Assembly: GCF_019880585.1 (NCBI RefSeq)
Contig: NZ_JAINVV010000009.1
Span: forward strand, 248,001-312,000
Length of the DNA stretch: 64,000 bases
Source: Sphingomonas colocasiae
GTDB taxonomy: Bacteria; Pseudomonadota; Alphaproteobacteria; Sphingomonadales; Sphingomonadaceae
Direction of reading: 5' to 3'
Positions 28,856-41,565 of the stretch are shown here, in pieces (position 1 is the stretch's first letter; the number at the start of each line of letters is the position of its first letter). Made by a program: the position numbers and the translations under genes. The notes under the pieces are model-generated. The model was not told the origin of the DNA. It did no database searches and worked only from the letters and a program-made list of their open reading frames with translations.

Positions 28856-30114
28856 GCTTCGATCGCCTCGGGCGCGTCGAGCCCATAGGCGGTGTGCAGC
28901 ACGCGAACCGCGAGTTCGGCATAATCCTCTTCGATCAGCACGGAGACCTTGATCTCCGACGTCGCGATCGCCTGGATGTTGATGCCGCGCCCCGCCAGCG
29001 CCTGGAACATCGTCGATGCCACACCGGCATGGCTGCGCATGCCGACGCCGACCACCGAGACCTTGCAGATCTTGGTGTCGTGCTTCATCTCGACATAACC
29101 GATCGTGTCGCGCGACTTGGTCAGCGCGTCGATCGCGCGGGCGAGTTCGGCGCCGGGCACGGTGAAGGTCACGTCGGTCGATCCCGTCTCGTGCGCGATG
29201 TTCTGCACGATCACGTCGACATTGATGTTCGCGTCCGCCAGCGGCGCGAAGATCGATGCCACCGCGCCCGGCCGATCGGGCACTTCGGTCAGCGTGATCT
29301 TCGCTTCATTCTTGTCCAGCGCGATGCCGGTGATGCGTTGCCGTTCCATTTCGCTTTCCTCGATCTCGTCCTCGCCGACGATCAACGTGCCGGGTGTGAC
29401 ATTGTCCGTCGGCGGCTCGAAGGAGGAGAGCACCTGGACGCGCACCTGTTCCTTCATCGCCAGCCCGACCGAGCGGGTCTGGAGCACCTTGGCGCCCACG
29501 CTCGCCAGCTCCAGCATCTCCTCATAGGTCACCTTCGCGAGCTTGCGCGCGCGCGGGACGATGCGGGGATCGGTGGTATAGACGCCGTCGACATCGGTAT
29601 AGATGTCGCAGCGATCGGCCTTGACGGCGGCGGCGACGGCGACGGCCGACGTGTCCGATCCGCCACGGCCCAGCGTGGTCACGCGGCCGTCCGCGCCCAT
29701 GCCCTGGAAACCCGGGATCACTGCGACCTCGCCCGCGGCCATGCCGGCGATCAGCGCTTCGGTGTCGATCGTCTCGATCCGGGCGGAAGCATGCGCCGAA
29801 TCGGTGTGGATGGGCAATTGCCAGCCGAGCCAGCTCCGCGCCTTCACGCCCATATTCTGGAGCACGATCGCCAGCAGGCCCGACGTCACCTGCTCGCCCG
29901 AGGCGACGACGACATCATATTCCCTGGGATCGTAGAGCGAGGAGGCTTCGCGACAGAAGCCGACGAGCCGGTCCGTATCGCCCGCCATCGCCGAAACGAC
30001 GACCGCGACTTCGTTGCCCAGCTCGACCTCGTGCTTCACGCGCGCGGCGACCACGCGAATTCGCTCGATCCCCGCCATGGAGGTACCGCCGAACTTCATC
30101 ACGATGCGGGCCAT
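28852..30114 (-). CDS. lysC: Aspartate kinase
   Basis: A 420-residue enzyme catalysing the first step of the lysine/threonine/methionine branch. Kinase part: KFGGTS (7-12), VVVSAMAGDTDRL, GEQVTSGLLA, LGRGGSDTSAVAVAAAV and TDVDGVYTTDPR. Two C-terminal ACT domains (from about 265) provide allosteric control (LTEVPDRPGAVASIFAPLADANINVDVI and VGVGMRSHAGVASTMFQALAGRGINIQAI). The start at 30114 (MARIVMKFGG) is the family start; the 37-codon upstream extension overlaps the ubiG start region. It is divergent from ubiG with 67 bp between them. Confidence 0.96.
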   Translation of the reverse strand: MARIVMKFGGTSMAGIERIRVVAARVKHEVELGNEVAVVVSAMAGDTDRLVGFCREASSLYDPREYDVVVASGEQVTSGLLAIVLQNMGVKARSWLGWQLPIHTDSAHASARIETIDTEALIAGMAAGEVAVIPGFQGMGADGRVTTLGRGGSDTSAVAVAAAVKADRCDIYTDVDGVYTTDPRIVPRARKLAKVTYEEMLELASVGAKVLQTRSVGLAMKEQVRVQVLSSFEPPTDNVTPGTLIVGEDEIEESEMERQRITGIALDKNEAKITLTEVPDRPGAVASIFAPLADANINVDVIVQNIAHETGSTDVTFTVPGAELARAIDALTKSRDTIGYVEMKHDTKICKVSVVGVGMRSHAGVASTMFQALAGRGINIQAIATSEIKVSVLIEEDYAELAVRVLHTAYGLDAPEAIEA

Positions 30115-30181
30115 TGCGCGTTCCCGATGCTGAGAGAAAATGCCCTCTGGATCGAAGGCGCGGCCCTGATAATGAGGGGAC

Positions 30182-30931
30182 ATGACGAACGCAAGCACTG
30201 GCGAAAACATCGGCGCAATAACCATCGATCCGCAGGAAGCCGCGCATTTCGGCGCGCTGGCGAAGGATTGGTGGGATCCCAGGGGCAGTTCGGCGATGCT
30301 GCACCGGCTGAACCCCGTGCGACTGGCCTATATCCGCGAGGCGATCGACCGCCACTGGCATGTCGACGAGGCGGCGCTGAAGCCGCTGGCGGGCAAGACC
30401 GCGCTCGATGTCGGCTGCGGCGCGGGGCTGTTGTGCGAACCGCTCGCCCGGCTCGGCGCACAGGTGACGGGCGTGGACGCGGCGCCGGAGAATGCGGCGG
30501 CCGCGCGGCTTCATGCCGAAGGGCAGGGCCTTGCCATCGACTATCGCGCCGGCGAACTCGAAACGCTGGGCGATGCCCGGTTCGACCTCGTCACTTCGCT
30601 GGAGGTGATCGAGCATGTCACCGATCCGGCCGCCTTCGTCGCCGGCCTCGCGGCCAGGCTGGCGCCGGGCGGGCTGATGATCCTCTCCACCCCCAATCGC
30701 ACGACGCTGTCGCGCCTGGCGATGGTGACGGTGGCGGAGGGAATCGGCCAGATCCCCAAGGGCACGCACGACTGGAACAAGTTCCTGACGCCCGAGGAAC
30801 TCACGGCGCTGCTGGAGACTGCGGGATTGACCGTCTCCGACCTGCGCGGCCTGAGCGTCTCGCCGGGGCGCGGCTTCATCCTGTCGGAGAATGTGTCGCT
30901 GGACTATCTGCTGACGGCGGTGTGGGGGTAG
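30182..30931 (+). CDS. ubiG: Ubiquinone biosynthesis O-methyltransferase
   Basis: A 249-residue SAM-dependent methyltransferase that carries out both O-methylations in ubiquinone synthesis. Features: N-terminal HFGALAKDWWDPRGSSAMLHRLNPVRLAYI (22-51), SAM motif I DVGCGAG (76-82), LVTSLEVIEHV, STPNRTTLSRLAMV and GTHDWNKFLTPEEL, the typical UbiG series. The start follows a GAGGGGAC Shine-Dalgarno-like sequence. It ends 13 bases before the left repeat of the GIY-YIG element. Confidence 0.95.
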   Translation: MTNASTGENIGAITIDPQEAAHFGALAKDWWDPRGSSAMLHRLNPVRLAYIREAIDRHWHVDEAALKPLAGKTALDVGCGAGLLCEPLARLGAQVTGVDAAPENAAAARLHAEGQGLAIDYRAGELETLGDARFDLVTSLEVIEHVTDPAAFVAGLAARLAPGGLMILSTPNRTTLSRLAMVTVAEGIGQIPKGTHDWNKFLTPEELTALLETAGLTVSDLRGLSVSPGRGFILSENVSLDYLLTAVWG

Positions 30932-30944
30932 AAACCCATTTACC

Positions 30945-30979
30945 TGTCATTCCCGCGCACGCGGGAATCCAGTACGATG
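30945..30979 (+). repeat. Left repeat of the GIY-YIG unit (dRS3/NTS-like palindrome)
   Basis: It contains ATTCCCGCGCACGCGGGAAT (30949-30968), i.e. ATTCCC-N8-GGGAAT, the form known from Neisseria dRS3/NTS repeats, and can fold as a 9-bp stem. The 15 outer/inner flanking bases, including CCAGTACGATG, also match the right repeat exactly in inverse orientation. TTGGTTTCAAACCAA (30980-30994) directly follows, a small palindrome covering the nuclease stop codon. Confidence 0.85.
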
Positions 30980-30985
30980 TTGGTT

Positions 30986-31285
30986 TCAAACCAAGTCGTC
31001 GAACAGATCGCTCCATTCGGGATTGTCCCGTTCGATCAGGTCCAGCTTCCATGCACGACGCCATTTCTTGAGCGCCTTTTCGCGCGCAATAGCCAAGTGG
31101 ACATCGCCAAATTCTTCGACATGGACCAGCCTGGTCACGCCATATCGTTTCGTGAATCCTTCGGCCGTGCCGTTACGATGTTGGTGAATGCGCTGAGCGA
31201 GCGATCCGGTCACGCCGATATAGAGCGTCCCATTGCGGTCGCTGGCCAGGATGTAGACATGATACAGGTTGCCCACGACCGGCAT
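30986..31285 (-). CDS. GIY-YIG endonuclease (COG2827, Ssn-like)
   Basis: A 99-residue single-domain nuclease: GIY half YHVYIL (8-13), YIG half LYIG (21-24), catalytic Arg32 in QRIHQHR and Glu69 in AIAREKALKKWRRAWKLDLIE, then NPEW (88-91), the standard COG2827 layout. The start at 31285 lies at the edge of the right inverted repeat; an upstream extension reads through the repeat as SFPRTRESS, a known spurious translation. COG2827 members of the Ssn family cut single-stranded DNA at repeats like those flanking this gene, which makes these repeats its likely recognition sites. That link is inference. No other gene is in the unit. Confidence 0.88.
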   Translation of the reverse strand: MPVVGNLYHVYILASDRNGTLYIGVTGSLAQRIHQHRNGTAEGFTKRYGVTRLVHVEEFGDVHLAIAREKALKKWRRAWKLDLIERDNPEWSDLFDDLV

Positions 31286-31317
31286 CGTACTGGATTCCCG
31301 CGTGCGCGGGAATGACA
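31283..31317 (-). repeat. Right repeat of the GIY-YIG unit
   Basis: It is the exact reverse complement of 30945-30979 over all 35 bases. Bases 31283-31285 are the start codon of the nuclease on the minus strand, so the repeat forms the 5' leader of the gene. A hairpin in this leader could control translation or transcription of the nuclease. Confidence 0.85.
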
Positions 31318-31337
31318 TCAAAGAGTAGAAGCCACCC

Positions 31338-32009
31338 TCAAAAATCCGGCTTGTCGTAATGCGCGGGCGGCTGGATGCCCTCCATGCGTTCCGACAGCAA
31401 GGGCCGGAAACCCGGGCGCGACTTGAGGCCGGCATACCAGCGGCGCGCCTGTTCATGCCCCTTGAAATCGATGCCGCCCAGATAGTCGGCGACCGAAAGA
31501 TGCGCCGCCGCGGACAGATCGGCCAGGCTGAGCGTCGCGCCAGCCAGCCAGGTGCGGTGATCGAGCAGATAATCGAGATAATCGAGATGGCGATGCGCGT
31601 TCTTCATCGCTTCGCGCAGGATCCGCGCATCGGGCGTCGAGCGATGGACGAGGCGCTTGGTCATCCGCTCGAACATCAAAGGTGCGGTGACGTCACCGTA
31701 GAATTGCTGATCGCACCACGCGACGAGCCGACGGATTTCCGCGCGGTTGGGCGCGGTGCCGTTGATCATCGGCGCCTTTTCGACGGTCTCCTCGAAATAT
31801 TCGCAGATCGCGCCCGAATCCATCAGGACGAGCGCCTTTTCGGTCTCGACGATCACCGGGGTCTGCCCGGCCGGATTCAGATCGAAGAATTCGTCGCGCC
31901 GTTCCCAGGGATTCTCGCGGACGAGATCATAGCCGATCCCCTTCTCCCCCAAGAGAAGGCGGACCTTGCGTGAGAACGGACAAAGGGGGAACTGGAAGAG
32001 CTGCCACAT
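31338..32009 (-). CDS. fzlA: FzlA-like FtsZ-binding GST-fold protein
   Basis: A 223-residue protein with a GST fold: thioredoxin-like N-terminal domain starting FPLCPFSRKVRLLLGEKGIGYDLVRENPWERRDEFFDLNPAGQTPVI, then a helical C-terminal domain. The PWERR and NPAG blocks and the C-terminal tail PPAHYDKPDF (214-223) resemble Caulobacter FzlA, which binds curved FtsZ filaments and is needed for division. Ordinary glutathione transferase activity is the alternative. It is convergent with ubiG across the GIY-YIG unit. Confidence 0.75.
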   Translation of the reverse strand: MWQLFQFPLCPFSRKVRLLLGEKGIGYDLVRENPWERRDEFFDLNPAGQTPVIVETEKALVLMDSGAICEYFEETVEKAPMINGTAPNRAEIRRLVAWCDQQFYGDVTAPLMFERMTKRLVHRSTPDARILREAMKNAHRHLDYLDYLLDHRTWLAGATLSLADLSAAAHLSVADYLGGIDFKGHEQARRWYAGLKSRPGFRPLLSERMEGIQPPAHYDKPDF

Positions 32010-32024
32010 GCGGGCGCGACCTTA

Positions 32025-32050
32025 GAGCCTGTTCAGCGGAGGTGGAAGCG
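32025..32050 (+). repeat. Partial copy of the tilS-ftsH palindrome unit
   Basis: GAGCCTGTTCAGCGGAGGTGGAAGCG-type sequence (positions 32025-32050) matches 20521-20546 (GAGCCTGATCGGTTGAGGTGGAAGCG type) at most positions. The matching right half of the palindrome is not present, so it looks like a truncated copy. It lies upstream of fzlA. Confidence 0.55.
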
Positions 32051-32081
32051 GGCTCTTGTCAAATAGTTGGGCCGCGACGCC

Positions 32082-32549
32082 TCAATTGTCCCAATCCTCG
32101 TCGTCATAATCGTCGCGGTGCGGCGGCGGAACGTCGTTGCGATAGGCCGGGCCGCGATCATCGGGATTCCTCAGCCGATGCTTGATGTTCGCCAGCCGTG
32201 CGCGCAGTTCGGGCAGCATCGCCGAGAATTCGCCGGCCATGACGCCGGCCGCGCGGGTGGCGCGTCGGGTATCGTCGTGGATGCGCGCCTCGAAATTCGG
32301 GTCGTCGCGGGAAATACGGTCGCGCAGCGTATCGTTGCGCCGCGCGTCCGAGAACGGATTGACCGCGCGTTCGACCGCGCCGACGCGCGTGTCGAGCAGC
32401 GCCGCCACCGCATCCGACACCCGGTTCGCGACGCCTTCCTGCACGATCGGGCTGTCGAGCGCAGCCGCGACATCGGCGGGCGCGGGCCGCTGCGCCAGCG
32501 CGGGCGTGGCGGCGAGAAAGGCAAGAACGGGCACGAACAGGTAACGCAT
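32082..32549 (-). CDS. Secreted hypothetical protein
   Basis: A 155-residue exported protein with a clear signal peptide (1-20, cleavage after ALAQ). The mature part is charged and probably helical (VAAALDSPIVQEGVANRVSDAVAALLDTRVGAVERAVNPF ...), ending in an acidic low-complexity tail (PPPHRDDYDDEDWDN). No known domain is recognised. Genes of this sort are common in sphingomonads. It lies 72 bp upstream of fzlA on the same strand; a shared transcript is possible but the partial repeat lies between. Confidence 0.65.
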   Translation of the reverse strand: MRYLFVPVLAFLAATPALAQRPAPADVAAALDSPIVQEGVANRVSDAVAALLDTRVGAVERAVNPFSDARRNDTLRDRISRDDPNFEARIHDDTRRATRAAGVMAGEFSAMLPELRARLANIKHRLRNPDDRGPAYRNDVPPPHRDDYDDEDWDN

Positions 32550-32659
32550 GACAATCTCCGTTACAGCGATCGCCGTAAAGGGCAGCCTGCGACTCTAGAT
32601 ACAGCAATCTGAGCCTCGCGTGAACGGCGGTGTGGCCGGTTCCGCGCGACTTTTACCCT

Positions 32660-32727
32660 GTCATTCCGGCGAAAGCCGGAATCTTCTTCGACATCGGGCA
32701 CGAGATTCCGGCTTTCGCCGGAATGAC
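32660..32727. repeat. REPIN-like inverted pair of ATTCCGGC palindromes
   Basis: A 24-bp unit (32660-32683) and its exact reverse complement (32704-32727) flank a 20-base spacer. The core ATTCCGGCGAAAGCCGGAAT (32663-32682) is an 8-bp stem with a GAAA loop. It matches the GIY-YIG flanking unit at 20 of 24 positions, with a compensatory C-G to G-C swap in the stem. It lies 29 bp past the gltB stop and may also end gltB transcription. Confidence 0.85.
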
Positions 32728-32755
32728 GAAGAAAAAGGGAGAAGGCGGCGCTACC

Positions 32756-37295
<4,540 letters not shown>

Positions 37296-37312
<17 letters not shown>

Positions 37313-38075
37313 GGGCCTCGCCCTCCTCGACCTCGGCATCCTCGCGATCGCGAAGATCCTTTTCCTTCACCCCCAGCAGCGCCGCGAGCTTTTCGCGTTC
37401 CGCCTTGCTCAGTTCGGAGCTCTTGCGCGGCGGCGGCAGATGCGCGGTGGCGTCCTTCATCGCCTTCATGAAATCCGGCATCTTCTTCATCATCTCGGGC
37501 ATCATGGTCTGCATCTCGCCCATGACTTCCGGATCCATGTAGAGCAGCATCGATTCGGCGGCGTAGACGCTGCCCGTGGGCGTCGCGAAGAAGCGATCGA
37601 GATCGGCGAGCTGCGCGGCGCTGAACTTGCGGGCGTAGGCGCGGGTGAGCCCGGCCTGGAAACGCGGCTCCATCTCCGTCATCAGCCCGGTCATAGAATC
37701 CATCATCGCGCGCATGCCCACCTGGGTCCGCTCGCGGAAATGCGGATCGTAGATCGCCATGATCTCGGCGATCGAGGTCTTGTCCATCTCCGCGACCTTT
37801 TCGGGATCGAGCCCGCCGAGCCGCGCGATCTCCCCCACCGGCATGTCGAGCACGCCGTCCATCATGGTGCCCATGAGCTTGTCCATGGTCTCGCCCATCA
37901 TGCGCTTGTACGTGCCGGCGGGAAAAACCCGGGCGACAACGGCGCGCGCGGCTTCGAGCTGCGCGGGCGCGATCGGCGTCGCGACCGGGACCGGAGCAGG
38001 CGCGGGCTGCGCCTGAAGCGCCACGGGCGCCACCGCGAGCATCGCCGCGCCCAGCATGGTCATGCGCCGCATCAT
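37296..38075 (-). CDS. DUF2059 domain protein between gltD and gltB
   Basis: A 259-residue exported protein: signal peptide 1-22 (cleavage at LQAQ), then a helical DUF2059-like domain (RVFPAGTYKRMMGETMDKLM ... EPRFQAGLTRAYARKFSAAQLADLDRFFATPTGSVYAAESMLLYMDPEVMGEM), Met-rich, and a charged C-terminal tail. DUF2059 proteins are periplasmic and uncharacterised. ATG 38075 overlaps the gltD stop (ATGA), and its 3' end overlaps gltB, so it is translationally coupled into the glutamate-synthase operon. A role in nitrogen assimilation is not evident. Confidence 0.8.
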
Positions 38076-39526
38076 GCGATCTCCTTCGCGCGTTCGGCCG
38101 GCAGTTTCGCCTTCGCCTTCAGATAGGCGTGCATATGATCGGCGACGTCGCGGCCGTCGCGGATCGCCCAGACGACCAGGCTGGCGCCGCGCACGATATC
38201 GCCGGCCGCGAACACGCCGTCGAGCGAGGTCTGCATCGTCTTGTGATCGACGCGCAGCGTGCCCCAGCGCGTCACCGACAATTCCTCCGCGCCGAACAGG
38301 CGCGGCAGATCCTCCGCATCGAAGCCCAGCGCCTTCACGACCATATCGGCCTCCAGCCGGAATTCGCTGCCCGGATCGGGCTCCGGCGCGCGGCGGCCCG
38401 ACGCATCGGGGGCACCCAGCCGCATCTTCGTGGCGCGCACGCCCGAAACCGCGTCGGTTCCGTCGAACGCCTCGGGCGCGGAGAGCCAGACGAACTCGAC
38501 GCCCTCCTCCTCGGCATTGCGCACTTCGTTCTGCGATCCGGGCATATTGGCGCGATCGCGGCGATAGAGGCATTTCACCGATTTCGCGCCCTGGCGCACC
38601 GCAGTGCGGACGCAATCCATCGCGGTATCGCCGCCGCCGATGACGACGACAGTCTTGCCCGCCGCATCGAGCGCGCCGCTTTCGAATTCAGGCACCGCGT
38701 CGCCGAAGCTCTTGCGGTTGGAGGCGATCAGATAATCGAGCGATTCGATCACGCCCGGCGCGCCGACGCCCGGCGCCTTGATCGCGCGCGCCTTGTAGAC
38801 GCCGGTGGCGACGAGCAGCGCATCGTGCCGCTCGCGCAGCTCGCCCAGCGTCGCATCGCGCCCGACCTCGAAACCCTGGTGGAAGACGATGCCGCCGGCC
38901 GCGAGCCGCTCGACCCGGCGCATCACCACGGGCTTTTCCAGCTTGAAGCCGGGAATGCCATAGGTCAGCAGCCCGCCCGCGCGATCGTGCCGATCATAGA
39001 CATGCACGTCATATCCCTGGCGGCGGAGCAGTTCGGCGGTGGTGAGCCCCGCCGGCCCCGCGCCGATGATGCCGACCGACTGGCCGCGATCCTTGCCGGG
39101 CACCAGCGGTTCCACCCAGCCTTCTTCCCAGGCGGTATCGGTGATGAATTTTTCGACCGAGCCGATCGTGACCGCGCCGTGGCCGGAGAATTCGATGACG
39201 CAATTGCCCTCGCACAGCCGGTCCTGCGGGCAGATGCGGCCGCAGATCTCCGGCATGGTCGATGTGCTGTTGCTGAGCTCGAACGCTTCGCGCAGCCGCC
39301 CCTCCGCCGTCAGGCGCAGCCAATCGGGGATATGATTGTGCAGCGGGCAATGGACCGAGCAATAGGGCACGCCGCATTGCGAGCAGCGCGCCGACTGTTC
39401 CTCCGCCTTCACCACTTCATATTTGCGCGCGATCTCGCGGAAATCGGCGGCGCGTTCGGCCGCATCGCGCTTCGGCGGATAGGCCTGAGCGCGCCCTACG
39501 AATTTCAGCATTGGATTGTCGGCCAT
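38072..39526 (-). CDS. gltD: Glutamate synthase small subunit
   Basis: A 484-residue NADPH-dependent flavoprotein that passes electrons to GltB. The N-terminal Fe-S region has Cys48, 51, 56, 60 (RCSQCGVPYCSVHC) and Cys95, 99, 105, 109 (ICGRICPQDRLCEGNC). The FAD motif GAGPAG is at 155-160, and the NADPH motif VIGGGDTAMDC follows in the centre. The C-terminal FAD contact is GVFAAGDIVRGASLVVWAIRDGRD. It is the first gene of gltD-DUF2059-gltB. The 161 bp upstream presumably hold the promoter, though no clear boxes were assigned. Confidence 0.96.
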   Translation of the reverse strand: MADNPMLKFVGRAQAYPPKRDAAERAADFREIARKYEVVKAEEQSARCSQCGVPYCSVHCPLHNHIPDWLRLTAEGRLREAFELSNSTSTMPEICGRICPQDRLCEGNCVIEFSGHGAVTIGSVEKFITDTAWEEGWVEPLVPGKDRGQSVGIIGAGPAGLTTAELLRRQGYDVHVYDRHDRAGGLLTYGIPGFKLEKPVVMRRVERLAAGGIVFHQGFEVGRDATLGELRERHDALLVATGVYKARAIKAPGVGAPGVIESLDYLIASNRKSFGDAVPEFESGALDAAGKTVVVIGGGDTAMDCVRTAVRQGAKSVKCLYRRDRANMPGSQNEVRNAEEEGVEFVWLSAPEAFDGTDAVSGVRATKMRLGAPDASGRRAPEPDPGSEFRLEADMVVKALGFDAEDLPRLFGAEELSVTRWGTLRVDHKTMQTSLDGVFAAGDIVRGASLVVWAIRDGRDVADHMHAYLKAKAKLPAERAKEIA

Positions 39527-39687
39527 GAAGCGTCCCCGATCTTTGCCGGAGTCGCCATAGCGCGAAAATCGGCGGAGTCACGCGGATTCCGCAATTTATG
39601 TCAGTAAATCTGACCTATTTCGGCTCGACCCGGTCTCTTTTTACCGCCGCCCTCGCTCGAGCAACAAAATTATAGGCCGATCCGGTC

Positions 39688-40491
39688 CTATCTTGCCATC
39701 AGCCACATCGCCGCGACCAGGCCCAGCGCGATGCGGTACCAAGCAAAGGGCGCGAAACCGTAGCGCGACACGACGGCGACAAAGGCCTTCACCACCCCCA
39801 GCGCGACGAGGAAGGCGGCGGTGAAGCCGATCGCGATCGCGCCCAGATCGTCCATGCTGAGCAGCGCACGATCCTTCCACAGCGCATAGGCGGTGGCGGC
39901 GATCATCGTGGGAACGGCCAGGAAGAAGCTGAATTCGGCCGCCGTCTTGCGCTCCACCCCCATCAGCAGCGCGCCCATGATCGTCGCGCCCGAACGGCTG
40001 ACGCCGGGGACCATCGCCAGGCACTGGACGATGCCGATGCCCGTCGCGGTGCCGAACGGGATCGCTTCGACGCTGTCGAAACGGACGCGCTTCACCATCC
40101 GCTCGATCACCAGGATGGCGATGCCGCCCAAGACCAGCATGACCGCGACGATCATCGGCGTCTGGATCGCGGCGCGGATCGCATCATAGGCGACGACGCC
40201 GATCGCCAGCGCGGGCAGGAAGCCCAGGATGATGTTGCGGGTGAAGGCGATGGCGCCGCTATCGCGCGCGATCAGCCCCTTGGCGATGCCCCAGAAACGC
40301 GACCAATAGGCGACCAGCACCGCAAGGATCGCGCCGAGCTGGATCGCGATCTTGAAGGCGACCGAGGATTCGCCCTCGAACCCCAGCAGCGAGCTTGCGA
40401 GAATCAGATGCCCCGTCGACGAGACGGGCAGGAATTCGGTCAGCCCCTCAAGGATGCCGAGCAGGATATAGGTGAGCGTATCGGAGACCAT
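39688..40491 (-). CDS. uppP: Undecaprenyl-diphosphate phosphatase
   Basis: A 267-residue polytopic membrane enzyme (BacA/UppP family) that recycles undecaprenyl pyrophosphate for peptidoglycan synthesis and confers bacitracin tolerance. Active-site motifs: EGLTEFLPVSSTGHL (about 15-29) and PGVSRSGATIMGALLMG (about 162-178). The length and about seven to eight hydrophobic segments fit the family. It is a single gene; the 141-bp gap upstream to the NDUFA9-like gene shows no clear signal. Confidence 0.95.
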   Translation of the reverse strand: MVSDTLTYILLGILEGLTEFLPVSSTGHLILASSLLGFEGESSVAFKIAIQLGAILAVLVAYWSRFWGIAKGLIARDSGAIAFTRNIILGFLPALAIGVVAYDAIRAAIQTPMIVAVMLVLGGIAILVIERMVKRVRFDSVEAIPFGTATGIGIVQCLAMVPGVSRSGATIMGALLMGVERKTAAEFSFFLAVPTMIAATAYALWKDRALLSMDDLGAIAIGFTAAFLVALGVVKAFVAVVSRYGFAPFAWYRIALGLVAAMWLMAR

Positions 40492-40632
40492 CGCAGCGTT
40501 CGCCTTGCAGAGAAACGCGCCCGCCGCCTGCCGGCGCCGGACGCTTCGGAGGTTCGAAAGATGGCGAACCGTCTATCGCCGCCCCAACGATCAAGTCGAG
40601 TGCGGATTCGGTGCAGACGGGTGCGGATGGGA

Positions 40633-41565
40633 TCAGGCGGTGCGTTTTGCGCCGAATCGCCCGTGCCGGCGATACTGGACCAGCCAGCCGCCCGCGGCGG
40701 AGGCGAGCGGCGCTGGCACGACACCGAAGGCGGAGAGGCCCTGCGCATCGGCGGAAACGACATTGTCGCGCGCCAGCATCAGCCACTGATCCCAGGTGAT
40801 CGGCGCGCCGGGCAGCCAGCCGGTGAGGCGCGCGATCGGCGCCGCGACGGCATCGGGCACATCCGCCATCATCGGATCGCGGCCGGTTTCGCGCGCGATC
40901 CACGCGAACAGCTCAGCCATGGTCAGCACCTGCGGGCCGCCGAGCTCATAGGTCTTGCCGGCATGGTCCGCCGGATCGAGCAGCGCCTGCGCGGCGGCGG
41001 CGGCGACATCGGCGACGCTGACGGGCTGCAGCTTCACCGCGCCGCGAATCACCGGCACCACCGGCAGGGCGCGAATCAGCCCGGCGAAGCGATTCACGAA
41101 CTTGTCCTCGCGCCCGAAGATCAGCGAGGGGCGCAGGATCGTCGCGCCGGGGAAGGCCGCGCGCACCGCCGCCTCGCCTTCGCCCTTGCTGCGCGCATAA
41201 TCCGAACGCCCCTCCGCATCGGCGCCGATCGCGGAGATGTGCACCAGCGCCCCGACGCCCGCCGCAGCGGCGGCCTTCGCCACATTGGCGGCGCCATCCT
41301 TATGGACTTCGAACATATGATCGAACGCGCCGGCGAGATTGATCACCGCATCGGCGCCGACCACGGCGCGCGCCACGCTTTCCGCATGCGTCACATCGGC
41401 GGTGACGAACTGCACCTGGCCCAGGCTGCCCTGCGGCTTCAGGAAAAAGGCACGGCGCGGATCGCGTTCCGCGAAACGGACGCGCGCGCCCGCCGCCAGC
41501 AGCCGCTGCGCCACATAGCGACCGACAAAGCCGCTACCGCCGAACATCACCACCAGCCGGTCCAT
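40633..41565 (-). CDS. NAD(P)-binding NDUFA9-like epimerase/reductase
   Basis: A 310-residue extended-type SDR relative. The N-terminal dinucleotide site GGSGFVG is at 9-15, followed by VTADVTHAESVARAVVGADAVINLAGAF and a SDYARSKGEGEAAVR motif containing the YxxxK pair. It resembles the NDUFA9/complex I 39-kDa-like family, whose bacterial members may assist complex I assembly or quinone metabolism. The start at 41565 (MDRLVVMFG) is chosen over a 12-codon extension. It is followed by uppP on the same strand. Confidence 0.8.
   Translation of the reverse strand: MDRLVVMFGGSGFVGRYVAQRLLAAGARVRFAERDPRRAFFLKPQGSLGQVQFVTADVTHAESVARAVVGADAVINLAGAFDHMFEVHKDGAANVAKAAAAAGVGALVHISAIGADAEGRSDYARSKGEGEAAVRAAFPGATILRPSLIFGREDKFVNRFAGLIRALPVVPVIRGAVKLQPVSVADVAAAAAQALLDPADHAGKTYELGGPQVLTMAELFAWIARETGRDPMMADVPDAVAAPIARLTGWLPGAPITWDQWLMLARDNVVSADAQGLSAFGVVPAPLASAAGGWLVQYRRHGRFGAKRTA

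Larger units (their letters stand above)
30945..31317. mobile_element. 373-bp GIY-YIG/inverted-repeat unit (REP-like mini-element)
   Basis: Perfect 35-bp inverted repeats (30945-30979 and 31283-31317) bracket a single 99-codon GIY-YIG nuclease gene that fills the space between them. Its ATG (31285-31283) is formed by the innermost bases of the right repeat, and its stop (30986) lies 6 bases from the left repeat. The unit sits in the convergent gap between ubiG and fzlA. No target-site duplication is evident. That it moves is inference; its tight layout and the related gene-less pair at 32660-32727 suggest a functional or evolutionary unit. Confidence 0.65.

Noticed and set aside
31286-31456. 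57-codon N-terminal extension of the GIY-YIG frame
   Set aside because: The extension reads through the inverted repeat (SFPRTRESS) and into the fzlA 3' end on the same strand; the domain begins after the start at 31285.
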